From contig NZ_CP157575.1 of NCBI RefSeq assembly GCF_051628905.1, positions 3,100,001 through 3,164,000 on the forward strand: 64,000 nucleotides of DNA, written 5' to 3'. How positions within the stretch are numbered: position 1 is the stretch's first letter; every line of letters begins with the position of its first letter. The DNA is from Asaia sp037151935. GTDB lineage: Bacteria; Pseudomonadota; Alphaproteobacteria; Acetobacterales; Acetobacteraceae. This document shows positions 15,298 to 24,659 of the stretch, one piece after another. A model generated the notes under the pieces. The model saw nothing but the letters and a program-made list of their open reading frames with translations, did not search any database and was not told the DNA's origin. A program made the position numbers and the translations under genes.

Positions 15298-17394
15298 GTG
15301 ACCGGAAAAATAAAACGAGCCTCCTCGCTCTGGCTTGGCGCTGTCAGCGTTCTTGCCCTGACCGTGCAGTCGGCCTCGGCCCAGACAGCCGCGCCCAAAG
15401 CCAAGGCCGATGACGCCAGTGTCAAGCCTTACGACCCGAGCTGGGGTTTCAACATGTCCGGTATGGACAAGGCCGTACGGCCCGGCGATAATTTCTTCCA
15501 GTATGCCAATGGCACTTATCTGAAGAATATCGTCATCCCGTCCGATCGCGCTTCGTTCGGACCGTTCATCATCCTCGCGGAAACGGCGCGTGAACGCGTG
15601 CAGACGATCCTGACCGATGCAGGCAAGCGCCCGTCGGCAGATCCAAAGACGACCGAAGAGAAGCTTGGCGCTTTTTATGCGACGTTCCTGGATACCGCTC
15701 AGGCAGACAAGTTGGGTGCGACCCCGCTCAAGAACGATCTCGATGTGGTGCGTGGCGTTAAGGATGCGGCTTCTCTGGCTCGTCTGTTTGGGCAAGCGGC
15801 ATTTGGTTTCCAGTACGCGCCTTTCTCCCTGATTATCAATGCTGACGACAATAATCCGGGCGAGTATGCGTTGCTGCTGCATCAGGGCAAGCTCGGCTTG
15901 CCGGATCGCGACTACTATCTCAAGCCGGATTTCGCCGCCAAGAGGAAGGCTTATCAGGCCTATATCGCCAAGACCCTGACCATGATTGCCTGGCCGGAAG
16001 CCGATCAGGAGGCTGCAAAGATCCTGGCCCTTGAAACCGAGCTGGCCAAGGTCGAGTGGTCGCGTACCGAAATGCGTGATCCTGTAAAGGTTTATAACCC
16101 GATGACCGTGGCCGAACTGGCCAAGAAGGCGCCGGGTATCGATTGGGCCGGGTTCCTGACTTCGGCGGGTATTCCTGCGCAGGGTCTGGAGAGCCGCCGC
16201 ATCGTTGTAGGTGAGCCGACCGCGCTTGCCGGCATGGCCAAGGTGCTGTCGACGGCGGATTACGGTACGATCCGCTCGTGGCTTGCTTTCCACCTCGCCA
16301 GCGACGCGTCATCCTATCTCAGTCAATCTTTCGTCCAGAGCGCCTTCGACTTCTACGATCATGAACTCGAGGGTTCGCCCCAGCTTCCGGTCCGATGGAA
16401 GCAGGCTGTCAGCCATACGGAAGACGCCATGGGCTGGGCAATCGGCAAGATCTATGTCGAGCGCTACTTCCCTCCTGCAGCAAAGGCCCGCATCACCGAG
16501 CTGACGCAGGACGTCAAGGCGGCGTTCGCCAATCGCTTGGCTCATAATGCCTGGATGGCCCCTGCCACGCGTGAGGCTGCTGGGCGCAAGCTGCAGAATT
16601 TCGAGATCCAGGTCGGCTATCCCAATAAATGGCGCGATTATGCGGGGCTCTCCGTCAAGCCGGGCGATCTCTACGGCAATGGCGCGCGCGCGATCGCGTT
16701 TGAGTGGCAGTATAATCTTGGCCATCTCGACCAGAAGGTCGACCGCAATGAGTGGTTCATGACGCCGCAGACGGTTAACGCCTATAACGACCCCAATCAG
16801 GTCGAGATCGTCTTCCCAGCTGCCATTCTGCAGCCGCCCTTCTTTGACCCGAAGGGCGATTCAGCTGTCAATTACGGTGCCATCGGTGGAGTAATCGGTC
16901 ACGAGATGACCCATTCCTTCGACGATGAGGGACGCCAGTATGACGAACATGGCCGTTTGCATCAGTGGTGGACGCCGGATGACGTCAAGCGTTTCCAGGC
17001 GCTCGCGGATCGCTATGGCAAGCAGTATGACGCGTTCGAGGTGCTGCCGGGCGTGCATCTCAACGGCAAGCTGACCATGGGTGAAAACATTGCTGATCTG
17101 GGTGGCCTGACTCTGGCGCTCGACGCCTATCATGCGTCGTTGCATGGCAAGCCTGCACCTGTGGTGCACGGTCTGACCGGCGATCAGCGCGTCTTCCTCG
17201 GCTGGGCACAGGTCTGGCGTCAAAAGCTGCGCGAGGACTCGATCCGTAATCGTGCGGTGACCGACCCTCACTCGGCACCGGAAGCGCGCGTGAACCTGCC
17301 CATGCACAATATCGATGCATGGTATGCCGCCTTTGGTGTGAAGCCGGGCGACAAGCTCTATCTCTCGCCGCAGGAACGCGTTAAAATATGGTGA
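15298..17394 (+). CDS. M13-family zinc metallopeptidase (neprilysin/PepO-like)
   Basis: A 698-residue exported zinc endopeptidase. A signal peptide ends near QSASAQ (residue 29). The M13 hallmarks are present: an N-terminal block with RPGDNFFQYANGTYL, NAYNDPNQVEIVFPAAILQPPFF, the zinc motif HEMTH at 535-539 inside GGVIGHEMTHSFDDEG, and the third ligand and partner Asp in GENIADLGG. The length matches the family (670-750). M13 enzymes cut small peptides; in Gram-negatives they sit in the periplasm or as lipoproteins. The start is a GTG with AAAGG 8-9 bases upstream. A 9-bp hairpin (17430-17463) follows the gene without a T-run. Confidence 0.93.
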   Translation: MTGKIKRASSLWLGAVSVLALTVQSASAQTAAPKAKADDASVKPYDPSWGFNMSGMDKAVRPGDNFFQYANGTYLKNIVIPSDRASFGPFIILAETARERVQTILTDAGKRPSADPKTTEEKLGAFYATFLDTAQADKLGATPLKNDLDVVRGVKDAASLARLFGQAAFGFQYAPFSLIINADDNNPGEYALLLHQGKLGLPDRDYYLKPDFAAKRKAYQAYIAKTLTMIAWPEADQEAAKILALETELAKVEWSRTEMRDPVKVYNPMTVAELAKKAPGIDWAGFLTSAGIPAQGLESRRIVVGEPTALAGMAKVLSTADYGTIRSWLAFHLASDASSYLSQSFVQSAFDFYDHELEGSPQLPVRWKQAVSHTEDAMGWAIGKIYVERYFPPAAKARITELTQDVKAAFANRLAHNAWMAPATREAAGRKLQNFEIQVGYPNKWRDYAGLSVKPGDLYGNGARAIAFEWQYNLGHLDQKVDRNEWFMTPQTVNAYNDPNQVEIVFPAAILQPPFFDPKGDSAVNYGAIGGVIGHEMTHSFDDEGRQYDEHGRLHQWWTPDDVKRFQALADRYGKQYDAFEVLPGVHLNGKLTMGENIADLGGLTLALDAYHASLHGKPAPVVHGLTGDQRVFLGWAQVWRQKLREDSIRNRAVTDPHSAPEARVNLPMHNIDAWYAAFGVKPGDKLYLSPQERVKIW

Positions 17395-17570
17395 TTTCAT
17401 TCGGGTAATCGTCAAATAATCTTGCTGTCGATTGTGGCTGGCCTTGAGAGCGCGGCCACAATCGCCGGGAAAGGCGCGATAAACTCCATGTACGTTCAGG
17501 GAACGGCGAGGAAACAGTCTCCGGTAGAAGAGACGACCGATCCGTTCACTTCCAATCAGTTTGACGTGTC

Positions 17571-19475
17571 ATGAGGCGTCAGCACGATCTACACGACCTG
17601 CTGACGGTCGCTGCCGTTCTAGCGCGTGCTCCTGCCGCCTATATCGCTTTACCTGATCGCGGTCGGCAGAACGTGGCGGCCTGCTACGGCCCGCTTCCCG
17701 AGCATCTTGCGGTGTCGGTCGTAGCGCCTCAGCATTCGTTTGTGCAGGAGGCGCTTCCGCCGCTCGCTGAGCTGGCTCAGGCACCATGGCACTATGCGTT
17801 TCAGATACGCGTCCCTGTGCCGCTCCTCGGAGAACAAGGCGCTGGCACGTTGTGCTTTCTGACACGTGATTTTCCTGATCCGGACTTGCCTTCTTTCACG
17901 GCGGGGTTGGATGCTGTGACGCGGCAGATCTCTCGCGTTCTCGCCAGACAGGAGGATGAAGGCGTAGAGAAAAGCGCTGCGATGCCTCTGGTCCCGAAGG
18001 CCGAGCGGGCACGGCGGGGGGAAACGCCATCGGCGCTCCCTTCCATCGAGGATTTGCCTGGAATCGGTACGTTCGAAATCAGGTTCGGCAGCAATCTCAT
18101 TTCGCTCTCTGCCGAGCTGATGCGCCTTACCGGCGTGCCTACCGGCAGGCAGTGCCCTATAGAAGTCTTTCAGCGTTGCATGCCAGTGCCGGATTTTGAT
18201 CTGGTGCATTTTGCAGAAGGTTCGAGCAGCGAACTCCGGTTTTCAGAGACTGATTTTGCGATCGAAAGCCTGACGGATCAGGCCAGAAGCTGGGTAAGAC
18301 GCAGGGCGGAAATCGAGGCCGATGAGAGGGGGCAGCCCTGGCGCCTGATCGGGACGCTCGAAGATATCACGCGTGACCGGGTGGCGACCAATCGTCTTTC
18401 GGCGATGGTGATACTCGGTGACGCTTTGCGCAAGGTCGATACGGCAGCGGAGGCTTATCATGCCGCGGCATCGGCACTTGCGGATGCGCTCGGCGCCGAT
18501 CGGGCAGGCTGGGCCCTGTTCGAGGCCGGTGACGAGACGCATTTTCGTATCGTGCAGGATTGGCATGGGGCGAGCATGCCCAGCGCGGCGGGTATCTATG
18601 ACCGCGCGGCTTACGGCGTTGCACTTCATGTACTCCAACAGGGTTTGCTACTTTCTGTGCGCGACGCGCATGAAAATGTGTGGCTGCCCTGTTTCATGCC
18701 CGATCATGACGGGAGGGATCAGGTCAGGTCACAACTTTTGATGCCGATCATGAGCCAGGGACGCCTGACGCATTGTCTTTACGTCCAATGCTGCTTGCCG
18801 CGTGACTGGACCGATCAGGAGCTGGCTTTTCTGAGGGCGGTTTCCGACCGCGCCCAGGCGGCGGCGGCCTCTATCGAGGCGCGCGCGCACCAGCAGACAA
18901 TGCATCAGGAGCTTGCCCATCGCCTCAAGAACACGCTCGCTCTGGTTCAGGCTCTGGCCAATCAGAGCCTGCGCGGGGTCGAGAATCGCGATGCGGTCAA
19001 GGCCTTCGAAAAACGTCTTGTGGCGCTTGGATCGGCGCATGATCTGCTCATGCGCCAGGCCTGGCAGAGTGGCGATCTCGAAACGCTTGCCCGCGAGGTC
19101 TTGGCTCGCATCGCGCCGATAGAGCGTTTTCGTCTGGAGGGTATCCCGGTCTCGCTCGGTCCCAACACGGCGACCACGCTTGGTCTCATGCTGCATGAGC
19201 TTGGCACCAATGCGGCCAAATATGGGGCTCTCAGTGTCGAGAAAGGCCGGGTGAGTCTCGTCTGGTCCATCGAGGCGGATGAGATGCGTCGCAATTTGAC
19301 GTTGCACTGGCAGGAGGAGGGGGGGCCACCCGTTCGAGCCCCTCAATCTAGCGGCTTTGGCTCGCGATTGCTTCGGGCCGGGTTCGGGCATCAGGGCGCG
19401 ACGATCGTAAACTACCCCGAGACAGGCTGCGATGCGTGCTTCACGCTTCCACTGCGTCAGGCTCAGAGCAATTGA
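17571..19475 (+). CDS. Soluble HWE-family sensor histidine kinase (GAF-PAS-GAF)
   Basis: This 634-residue protein has no transmembrane segment. The layout is a GAF-like N-terminal domain (1-130), a PAS-like domain (about 150-270, ending in LIGTLEDITRDR), a second GAF (about 280-430), and an HWE-type kinase from about 440. The kinase domain has the phospho-acceptor His450 in ELAHRLKNTLALVQALANQ. It also has the N-box LMLHELGTNAAKYGALS and the family W-x-E motif in LHWQEEGGPPV. HWE kinases are common in alphaproteobacteria and often act in light or general stress signalling. No response regulator gene lies beside it, so its partner is elsewhere. The start at 17571 (ATG) is plausible; no strong Shine-Dalgarno is seen. 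Confidence 0.85.
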   Translation: MRRQHDLHDLLTVAAVLARAPAAYIALPDRGRQNVAACYGPLPEHLAVSVVAPQHSFVQEALPPLAELAQAPWHYAFQIRVPVPLLGEQGAGTLCFLTRDFPDPDLPSFTAGLDAVTRQISRVLARQEDEGVEKSAAMPLVPKAERARRGETPSALPSIEDLPGIGTFEIRFGSNLISLSAELMRLTGVPTGRQCPIEVFQRCMPVPDFDLVHFAEGSSSELRFSETDFAIESLTDQARSWVRRRAEIEADERGQPWRLIGTLEDITRDRVATNRLSAMVILGDALRKVDTAAEAYHAAASALADALGADRAGWALFEAGDETHFRIVQDWHGASMPSAAGIYDRAAYGVALHVLQQGLLLSVRDAHENVWLPCFMPDHDGRDQVRSQLLMPIMSQGRLTHCLYVQCCLPRDWTDQELAFLRAVSDRAQAAAASIEARAHQQTMHQELAHRLKNTLALVQALANQSLRGVENRDAVKAFEKRLVALGSAHDLLMRQAWQSGDLETLAREVLARIAPIERFRLEGIPVSLGPNTATTLGLMLHELGTNAAKYGALSVEKGRVSLVWSIEADEMRRNLTLHWQEEGGPPVRAPQSSGFGSRLLRAGFGHQGATIVNYPETGCDACFTLPLRQAQSN

Positions 19476-19620
19476 ACGGGGTCGAAGCCGGGCTTCGAGA
19501 GGGTTGATTGCAGGAAGCGGCGGCAAAAGTGTCAAACCCGGACTATCCTCTTGCCATTCCTGCCCTGAAGTGATCGAACACAGGCAAATTGCCTGATTTT
19601 CGTTTGCTGAAGGATGCGCC

Positions 19621-20340
19621 ATGACCACGATCTCTCTGGGCTATCTGCGTAACGCCCTGCACGCTGGCTGTGCGAGCGCGGTTGCACGCGTTCTCGATGC
19701 GCATGAGGTCGAGGTCGAGTTTCTCGATGCCGATCGGGGTGAACTGCCCGGGTTGCTCGAAGAGGGGGCCATCGATCTTCTGGTTTCGGCCTGGTTGCCG
19801 CGCGACGCCTCTCTGGTTCAGCATGGCATGCGCGTACTGGGCACAATCTATCGCCCCTATTACTGCTGGGGCAGTTATGACGCCGTATCGTCACCGGCCG
19901 AGTTGTCGAGCGAGGCTCTGGAAACAGTATTCGTTGCGCGTTCCGATGCGGCCAGACTGCAGGACGTTCTTGCTCAGAAGCCATCCCTCTCGGGTCTGGC
20001 ACCAACGCTTTGTGAAGACGAAGCGCTTTTCGAAGCCGTGCAGGGCGCGCACGCTGCGGGCAGGAAGTTCATCGTCTTTCTAGCGCAGCCCCATGCGCTT
20101 TTCCACGATGAGGCGTTTCAGCCGGTAAGCGACCCACATTTTTCAGAAGAGCTGGAGGCAGCTCTTCTGGTTCGCGAGGCTGTCGCGGCCTGCGCCGATC
20201 AGGACATGCTGGACGAGCTGTCCGAGATGACACTTGGCAACAAGGTGATGAGCGCTCTCGAATACGCGATCCAGGTCGATAATATGGACCCCGAAGAGGC
20301 TGCCGAGGCTTGGCAGCGCGGGCGTCTGGTGGCGCGATAA
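19621..20340 (+). CDS. OpuAC-like substrate-binding domain protein without signal peptide
   Basis: This 239-residue protein resembles the OpuAC family of glycine-betaine/choline-type binding proteins. It has an early beta-strand with ISLGYLRNALHAGCASAVARVL, then DLLVSAWLPRDASLVQHGM, which matches the D-L-x-x-x-x-W-L-P region, and YRPYYCWGSYDAV. The C-terminal region has M-T-L-G-N-K and AAEAWQ, typical of the end of the fold. Binding proteins of this class are normally secreted and encoded with an ABC permease and ATPase. Here there is no signal peptide and no transporter gene nearby. A cytoplasmic ligand-binding or sensing role is possible. The start ATG has AAGGA 9 bases upstream. Confidence 0.6.
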   Translation: MTTISLGYLRNALHAGCASAVARVLDAHEVEVEFLDADRGELPGLLEEGAIDLLVSAWLPRDASLVQHGMRVLGTIYRPYYCWGSYDAVSSPAELSSEALETVFVARSDAARLQDVLAQKPSLSGLAPTLCEDEALFEAVQGAHAAGRKFIVFLAQPHALFHDEAFQPVSDPHFSEELEAALLVREAVAACADQDMLDELSEMTLGNKVMSALEYAIQVDNMDPEEAAEAWQRGRLVAR

Positions 20341-20344
20341 GTTG

Positions 20345-20378
20345 TTTCTGCCCGGTAGCCGCGTGGCCCGGGCAGAAA
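20345..20378. terminator. Hairpin, likely terminator
   Basis: A perfect 11-bp stem, TTTCTGCCCGG (20345-20355) with CCGGGCAGAAA (20368-20378), lies a few bases after the stop of the OpuAC-like gene. The arms end in T or A runs, as in bidirectional terminators. Confidence 0.6.
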
Positions 20379-20583
20379 ACGATCACGGGACATGTCTGGT
20401 CTGTGGGTATGATCGGCGAAGGTAGTTTTACTTTTCTGCGTCACTCGCAGTTCTTGCGGTCGCGGATGGAGCCGGGCGATCAGCCTCTATATTCCAGATA
20501 AAATAGCGGATACTCGGAGAAATTTTCATAAATCGTTAATCTATACTATAGACGGCACAACCAGTTTTCATGACAGGCAGTGC

Positions 20584-21462
20584 ATGTCTTCTTATCCAGA
20601 AGCGTCAGATCTTTACGAGAAATTCCGGCATTGCAGCGACGAGGCGTGGTTGCAGATATTGGTCGCCTCGCTTCAGTTGCCGGAAATCGAGGGCGTCAGG
20701 ATGCCGGATTTTCCCGCCCCGTCTTTCCAGAGCGAAATCCACGGTCATTCCGGCGAAGTGTCCCTTCACGAAGCCTTTATGTTTTTTCGTGAGATCAAGG
20801 CCTATTGTCACTATGCGGGTAGGCCTCTCGGCTCGGAAACGAGACTGCTCGATTTCGGCTGTGGATGGGGGCGGATTTTACGCCTCTTCATGAAAGACGT
20901 CCGGCCTGAATATCTTTTCGGAATCGACTCGACATCGCGTTTTCTGATGGAAGCGCGCCGTTGTAATCCGGCACTCGGTTTTCTTCAGACGGGGCTCGCG
21001 CCCCCAACCATGATTGGTGCCGGATCGTTCGACCTGATCGTCTCGTTTTCGGTGTTCTCTCATCTGGACGAGTTCATCGCTGGTTTATGGATCAGCGAGT
21101 TCCATCGACTTCTGCGACCTGGCGGCCTTGCGGTCATCACGACCCAGAGCAGACGGTTCATCGCATTTTGTGCCGAGCAGCGCCTGCGCCGTGCCTCTGG
21201 CATAAAACTGGAGCATGGGTGGTATGAGGCCTGTGCCGACAGCTTTACGGACGAGGCGCGCGCCAATGCGCGCTACGACGCGGGGCGTTTTTTGCATGCC
21301 ACCCCTGTCAGGCGCCCGCATCCTGGCGCACATTATGGCGAGGCGATCATTCCGCGTGGATATATTGTCCAGAAATGGGGTCATTTGTTCAGAGTGATCG
21401 AATTTCTGGATGATCCCACTCGTGTGCCTCAGGTGTTTATCGTCTTGCAGAAGATAGAATGA
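20584..21462 (+). CDS. Class I SAM-dependent methyltransferase
   Basis: A 292-residue protein with a Rossmann-type methyltransferase core. Motif I is LLDFGCGWGRILRLF (about 89-103), followed by an acidic residue after strand 2 (FGIDSTSRFLMEA), then SFDLIVSFSVFSHLDEF (motif IV region) and LLRPGGLAVITTQ (motif post-I/V). The substrate is unknown; the GCGWGR and FSHL pattern is shared by many sugar or small-molecule methyltransferases. It overlaps the following exported-protein gene by 4 bases (ATGA), so the two are likely co-translated. The upstream gap is AT-rich (TATACTATAG near 20542), suggesting a local promoter. I cannot name the reaction. Confidence 0.8.
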   Translation: MSSYPEASDLYEKFRHCSDEAWLQILVASLQLPEIEGVRMPDFPAPSFQSEIHGHSGEVSLHEAFMFFREIKAYCHYAGRPLGSETRLLDFGCGWGRILRLFMKDVRPEYLFGIDSTSRFLMEARRCNPALGFLQTGLAPPTMIGAGSFDLIVSFSVFSHLDEFIAGLWISEFHRLLRPGGLAVITTQSRRFIAFCAEQRLRRASGIKLEHGWYEACADSFTDEARANARYDAGRFLHATPVRRPHPGAHYGEAIIPRGYIVQKWGHLFRVIEFLDDPTRVPQVFIVLQKIE

Positions 21463-22223
21463 TGAAACGTGAAATACTCTTGGGCGCCGTTTTCGGTCTT
21501 ACCTTCTGCTCCGTACAGGGAAAAGCGCTGGCCCAGTTGCAGTATGGTGCGCCAGGGGAGACGATCGAGGTTACCGCGCAGGCACCGGTGGGTCTTTCGA
21601 AACGCTATCAGCGGCTTGAGCGCGTATTCAGACGCTTCGATTCCTTTCCTGCCGCCGACCGAAGCGGACTCTCCCTGCATCTCAAGGCGACGCTTCAGCC
21701 AGGCGACCGCCCTGGTTATGGCTCGGGGCTGATGCTGCGCAATGGCGATGAGACGATCCGCCTTATCCCCGAGCCTGGTAACGAGATCGTCTTTCCTCGT
21801 GAGGCAAGGTTGTGGGAGTCCAACCCTCCGCTCTACGCGAGACTGCGCGCAGGAGAGACGCTGAGTGTCGGATTTTTCTTCACCGTCGCGCCCGCAGATC
21901 CGAGGCGCTTCACGCAAAGCGAGGCGAAGCACTGGTTGAACCAGCTCGATCGTTGCGTGGAAGATGAAGGCGGATTTCTGATCGCCCTGCTTTTGCCTGA
22001 TACCCACAAGCTGACGGTAGAGATCGCCCCCGGCAGCCGGTTCGAGGTGGTCGAGGGCGGATCGACGCATCTTCTGGTCGATAATCAGGGCGTTGCGCCG
22101 TATCGCTTTGTCTTTCGGCCTCAGGACTATCCCCGTGACGCGGTTTTTCAGGCCAGCAAGCCGTTCGCGCGTATTGTCATGGATCTGCCTTTTCCGCTCC
22201 ACGGCGCGCTTGAGAGACAGTAA
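21459..22223 (+). CDS. Exported protein of unknown function
   Basis: A 254-residue protein with a signal peptide (MMKREILLGAVFGLTFCS, cleavage near KALAQ at residue 26). The mature part is predicted mostly beta, with segments such as SLHLKATLQPGDRPGYGSGLML, LYARLRAGETLSVGFFFTVAP and FRFVFRPQDYP-like strands. I recognise no named family. It may be a periplasmic binding or scaffold protein. The start overlaps the stop of the methyltransferase gene by 4 bases (ATGA), which ties the two functionally. The 75 bases after it separate it from fabD. Confidence 0.6.
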   Translation: MMKREILLGAVFGLTFCSVQGKALAQLQYGAPGETIEVTAQAPVGLSKRYQRLERVFRRFDSFPAADRSGLSLHLKATLQPGDRPGYGSGLMLRNGDETIRLIPEPGNEIVFPREARLWESNPPLYARLRAGETLSVGFFFTVAPADPRRFTQSEAKHWLNQLDRCVEDEGGFLIALLLPDTHKLTVEIAPGSRFEVVEGGSTHLLVDNQGVAPYRFVFRPQDYPRDAVFQASKPFARIVMDLPFPLHGALERQ

Positions 22224-22298
22224 CGATTTGACAGCGGTGCATTGCCTCCGCCATCACCCCACCCGGAATTGCTCAAAGCTTAGGGTGAGATAGGGCTT

Positions 22299-23270
22299 AT
22301 GTCAGTGCATGCATTCGTGTTTCCGGGCCAGGGCAGCCAGTCTGTCGGTATGGGGCAGGGGCTTTACGAGGCCTTTCCCGCCGCGCGTGAAGTATTTCAG
22401 GAAGTCGATGACGCGCTCGACGAACATCTGTCGAAGCTGATTTTCACCGGCGACGCCGCAGAGCTGACCCGCACCGAAAACGCGCAGCCGGCTTTGATGG
22501 CTGTCTCGCTTGCGACGGTGCGTGTGCTTGAGACCGAAGGCGGATTTGCCCTGTCCGATAAGGCAACGGTCGTGGCCGGGCATTCGCTCGGTGAATATTC
22601 CGCCCTGGCGGCCTCGGGCGCGTTGGGGATTACCCAGACGGCGCGTCTGCTGCGCCTGCGCGGCCTGGCCATGCAGGAAGCTGTACCGGCAGGTGAGGGC
22701 GGTATGGCGGCGTTGCTCGGCGTCGACGCAGAACTGGCGCATGAGATCTGCCGTGACGCTGCGTGCCTGGAGGCCGAGGGCAAAGACGCGGTTCATGAGA
22801 CGATCGAACTCGCCAATGATAATGGCGGCGGTCAGATCGTGATTTCCGGCCAACTCACGGCCATCGAGCGTGCCATTGCTCTGGCGAAGACCAGAGGCGT
22901 GAAGCGCGCGGTGCTGCTGCCCGTGTCGGCGCCGTTCCACTCGTCGCTGATGGGCTCTGCTGCCGAGAGAATGGCCGAGGCGTTGTCACGCGCTGAAATC
23001 GGGACGCCGTCCATTCCCGTCATTACCAATGTGACGGCGGCCAAGAACACCGATGCCACCCGCATTGCCGATCTGCTGGTGCGGCAGGTGACGGGCTCTG
23101 TACGCTGGCGTGAGAGCGTTCTGGCGATGGCGGCCATGGGCGTGACATCGCAGATCGAACTGGGTGCGGGTAAGGTGCTGACAGGGTTGGTGCGTCGCAT
23201 CGTGCCTGAAATGACGGCACGCAACGCGGGTACCCCTGAAGAAATCGAGGCGCTGCTGCGCGACCTCTGA
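22299..23270 (+). CDS. fabD: Malonyl-CoA:ACP transacylase
   Basis: FabD moves malonyl from CoA to acyl carrier protein, supplying fatty-acid elongation. The 323-residue protein begins with VFPGQGSQSVGMG and has the nucleophile in GHSLGEYSAL (Ser96), followed by RLRGLAMQEAVP with the conserved Arg. The catalytic-histidine region PVSAPFHSSLM and the C-terminal ELGAGKVLTGLVRRI complete the family pattern. It is first in the run fabD-fabG-acpP-fabF-mltG, the usual proteobacterial order. A 19-base gap separates it from fabG. Confidence 0.97.
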   Translation: MSVHAFVFPGQGSQSVGMGQGLYEAFPAAREVFQEVDDALDEHLSKLIFTGDAAELTRTENAQPALMAVSLATVRVLETEGGFALSDKATVVAGHSLGEYSALAASGALGITQTARLLRLRGLAMQEAVPAGEGGMAALLGVDAELAHEICRDAACLEAEGKDAVHETIELANDNGGGQIVISGQLTAIERAIALAKTRGVKRAVLLPVSAPFHSSLMGSAAERMAEALSRAEIGTPSIPVITNVTAAKNTDATRIADLLVRQVTGSVRWRESVLAMAAMGVTSQIELGAGKVLTGLVRRIVPEMTARNAGTPEEIEALLRDL

Positions 23271-23289
23271 AAACTTGGAGAAAACGACA

Positions 23290-24030
23290 ATGTTCAATCT
23301 GCAAGGCAAGACAGCGCTCGTGACGGGCGCTTCGGGCGGTCTGGGTGCTGCCATTGCACGCGCCCTTCATGCCCAAGGTGCCGAACTGGTGCTTTCCGGC
23401 ACGCGTGAACCGGCCCTTGCCGAAGTCGCGGCGAGCCTTGGCGAGCGTGTGCATGTCTGCGCTGCCAATCTTTCCAGCGGTGAGGAAGCCGACGCGCTGG
23501 TGGGCAAGGCTGAGGCACTGCTGGGCAAGCCGCTCGATATTCTCGTCAATAATGCCGGGCTCACGCGCGACGGTCTGATCATCCGCATGAAGGATGAAGA
23601 CTGGTCGCAGGTCATGACCGTCGATCTGGAATCGCCGTTCCGTCTGTGTCGCGCAGCCCTCAAGGGCATGCTGCGCCGTCGCGGCGGGCGCATCATCAAT
23701 ATCGCCTCTATCGTTGGCGTGACCGGTAATGGCGGTCAGGCCAATTATTCGGCAGCCAAGGCGGGCATGATCGGCATGACCAAGTCGCTGGCGCAGGAAG
23801 TCGGGTCTCGCGGTGTGACGGTCAACGTGATCGCGCCGGGTTTTGTCGAAACCGCCATGACGGCCGTGCTGCCCGATGCGCAGCGCGACAAGCTGCTGGG
23901 CTCCATCCCTCTGGGACGTATGGGCAAGCCCGAGGATATCGCTGCAGCCGTCGTCTATCTCGCTTCGGAAGAGGCTGGCTGGGTGACCGGCATGACCATG
24001 AACGTCAATGGCGGGATGGCCATGCCCTGA
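23290..24030 (+). CDS. fabG: 3-oxoacyl-ACP reductase
   Basis: FabG reduces 3-oxoacyl-ACP with NADPH in each round of fatty-acid synthesis. The 246-residue short-chain dehydrogenase has the cofactor motif TGASGGLGAAIA, NNAGLTRDGL, the catalytic IASIVGVTGNGGQANYSAAKAG (Ser, Tyr, Lys) and the end block VTGMTMNVNGGMAMP. I use the ATG at 23290, preceded by TTGGAGAAAA; a TTG-started extension of five residues is less likely. It follows fabD closely. After the stop come two strong hairpins (24046-24070 and 24084-24118) before acpP, so acpP may also have separate regulation. Confidence 0.97.
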   Translation: MFNLQGKTALVTGASGGLGAAIARALHAQGAELVLSGTREPALAEVAASLGERVHVCAANLSSGEEADALVGKAEALLGKPLDILVNNAGLTRDGLIIRMKDEDWSQVMTVDLESPFRLCRAALKGMLRRRGGRIINIASIVGVTGNGGQANYSAAKAGMIGMTKSLAQEVGSRGVTVNVIAPGFVETAMTAVLPDAQRDKLLGSIPLGRMGKPEDIAAAVVYLASEEAGWVTGMTMNVNGGMAMP

Positions 24031-24083
24031 GGCCTAGGGCCCCTCTCGCACGCAAAGCTTGGCGTGTGAGGTAAAACCATGCT

Positions 24084-24118
24084 AAGCGCCCGCTGCTTCG
24101 TCCGAAGCGTGGGCGCTT
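24084..24118. terminator. Long hairpin between fabG and acpP
   Basis: The outer stem AAGCGCCC/GGGCGCTT (24084-24091, 24111-24118) and inner stem GCTTCG/CGAAGC (24095-24100, 24103-24108) form one extended hairpin. A second repeat, CTCGCACGC/GCGTGTGAG, lies just before it at 24046-24070. No clear T-run follows. These may attenuate or process the message ahead of the highly expressed acpP. Confidence 0.5.
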
Positions 24119-24270
24119 GAGCCCGCCGGGGTCCGAACTTCGGTCCGCGATTCAGAGCACTGGCAGTACAGGCCGCCTCTGGAGTAAAGACGGGGACCGA
24201 CTGGGCGACCAGACGGATGGTAAAACAGATTCGAACCGCCCGAGTAAGGGCACACAGGAAGCCAGAACAG

Positions 24271-24510
24271 ATGAGCGAAATCGCCGATAAGGTTAAGAAA
24301 ATCGTTGTTGAGCATCTCGGCGTTGAAGAGAGCAAGGTGACCCCTGACGCTTCCTTCATCGACGATCTCGGCGCCGACAGCCTCGACACGGTCGAGCTGG
24401 TCATGGCCTTCGAAGAAGCCTTCAGCGTCGAAATTCCTGAAGATGCAGCCGAGAAGATTGCGACCGTCAAGGACGCCATCGACTACATCGAAAAGCAGAA
24501 GGCCGCCTGA
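24271..24510 (+). CDS. acpP: Acyl carrier protein
   Basis: A 79-residue acidic helical protein that carries growing acyl chains. The phosphopantetheine site is Ser37 in DLGADSLDTVELVMAFEEAF. The N-terminus MSEIADKVKKIVVEHLGVEE and the end IATVKDAIDYIEKQKAA are typical. I place the start at the ATG at 24271. An upstream in-frame ATG would add 18 residues unlike any ACP, within a leader with several hairpins. It lies between fabG and fabF, the usual place for the housekeeping ACP. A second, divergent ACP is encoded at 38852-39109. Confidence 0.97.
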   Translation: MSEIADKVKKIVVEHLGVEESKVTPDASFIDDLGADSLDTVELVMAFEEAFSVEIPEDAAEKIATVKDAIDYIEKQKAA

Positions 24511-24659
24511 TCCGGCTGCATCGGGTCGTCTGACCCGATGCAATGATCGATCTCCGGCTCCCCCTATCAGCGGAGCCGGGACATATGACGAGATTTACAG
24601 CCGCTCCCTCATGGCAGCCCGCCGGGAGCTGGCCTTTTTGACTGGAGCTTCGTCCGCCC

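Noticed and set aside
15295..16293. A 332-codon minus-strand frame inside the M13 peptidase gene
   Set aside because: Low-complexity antisense translation; the peptidase has intact catalytic motifs across it.
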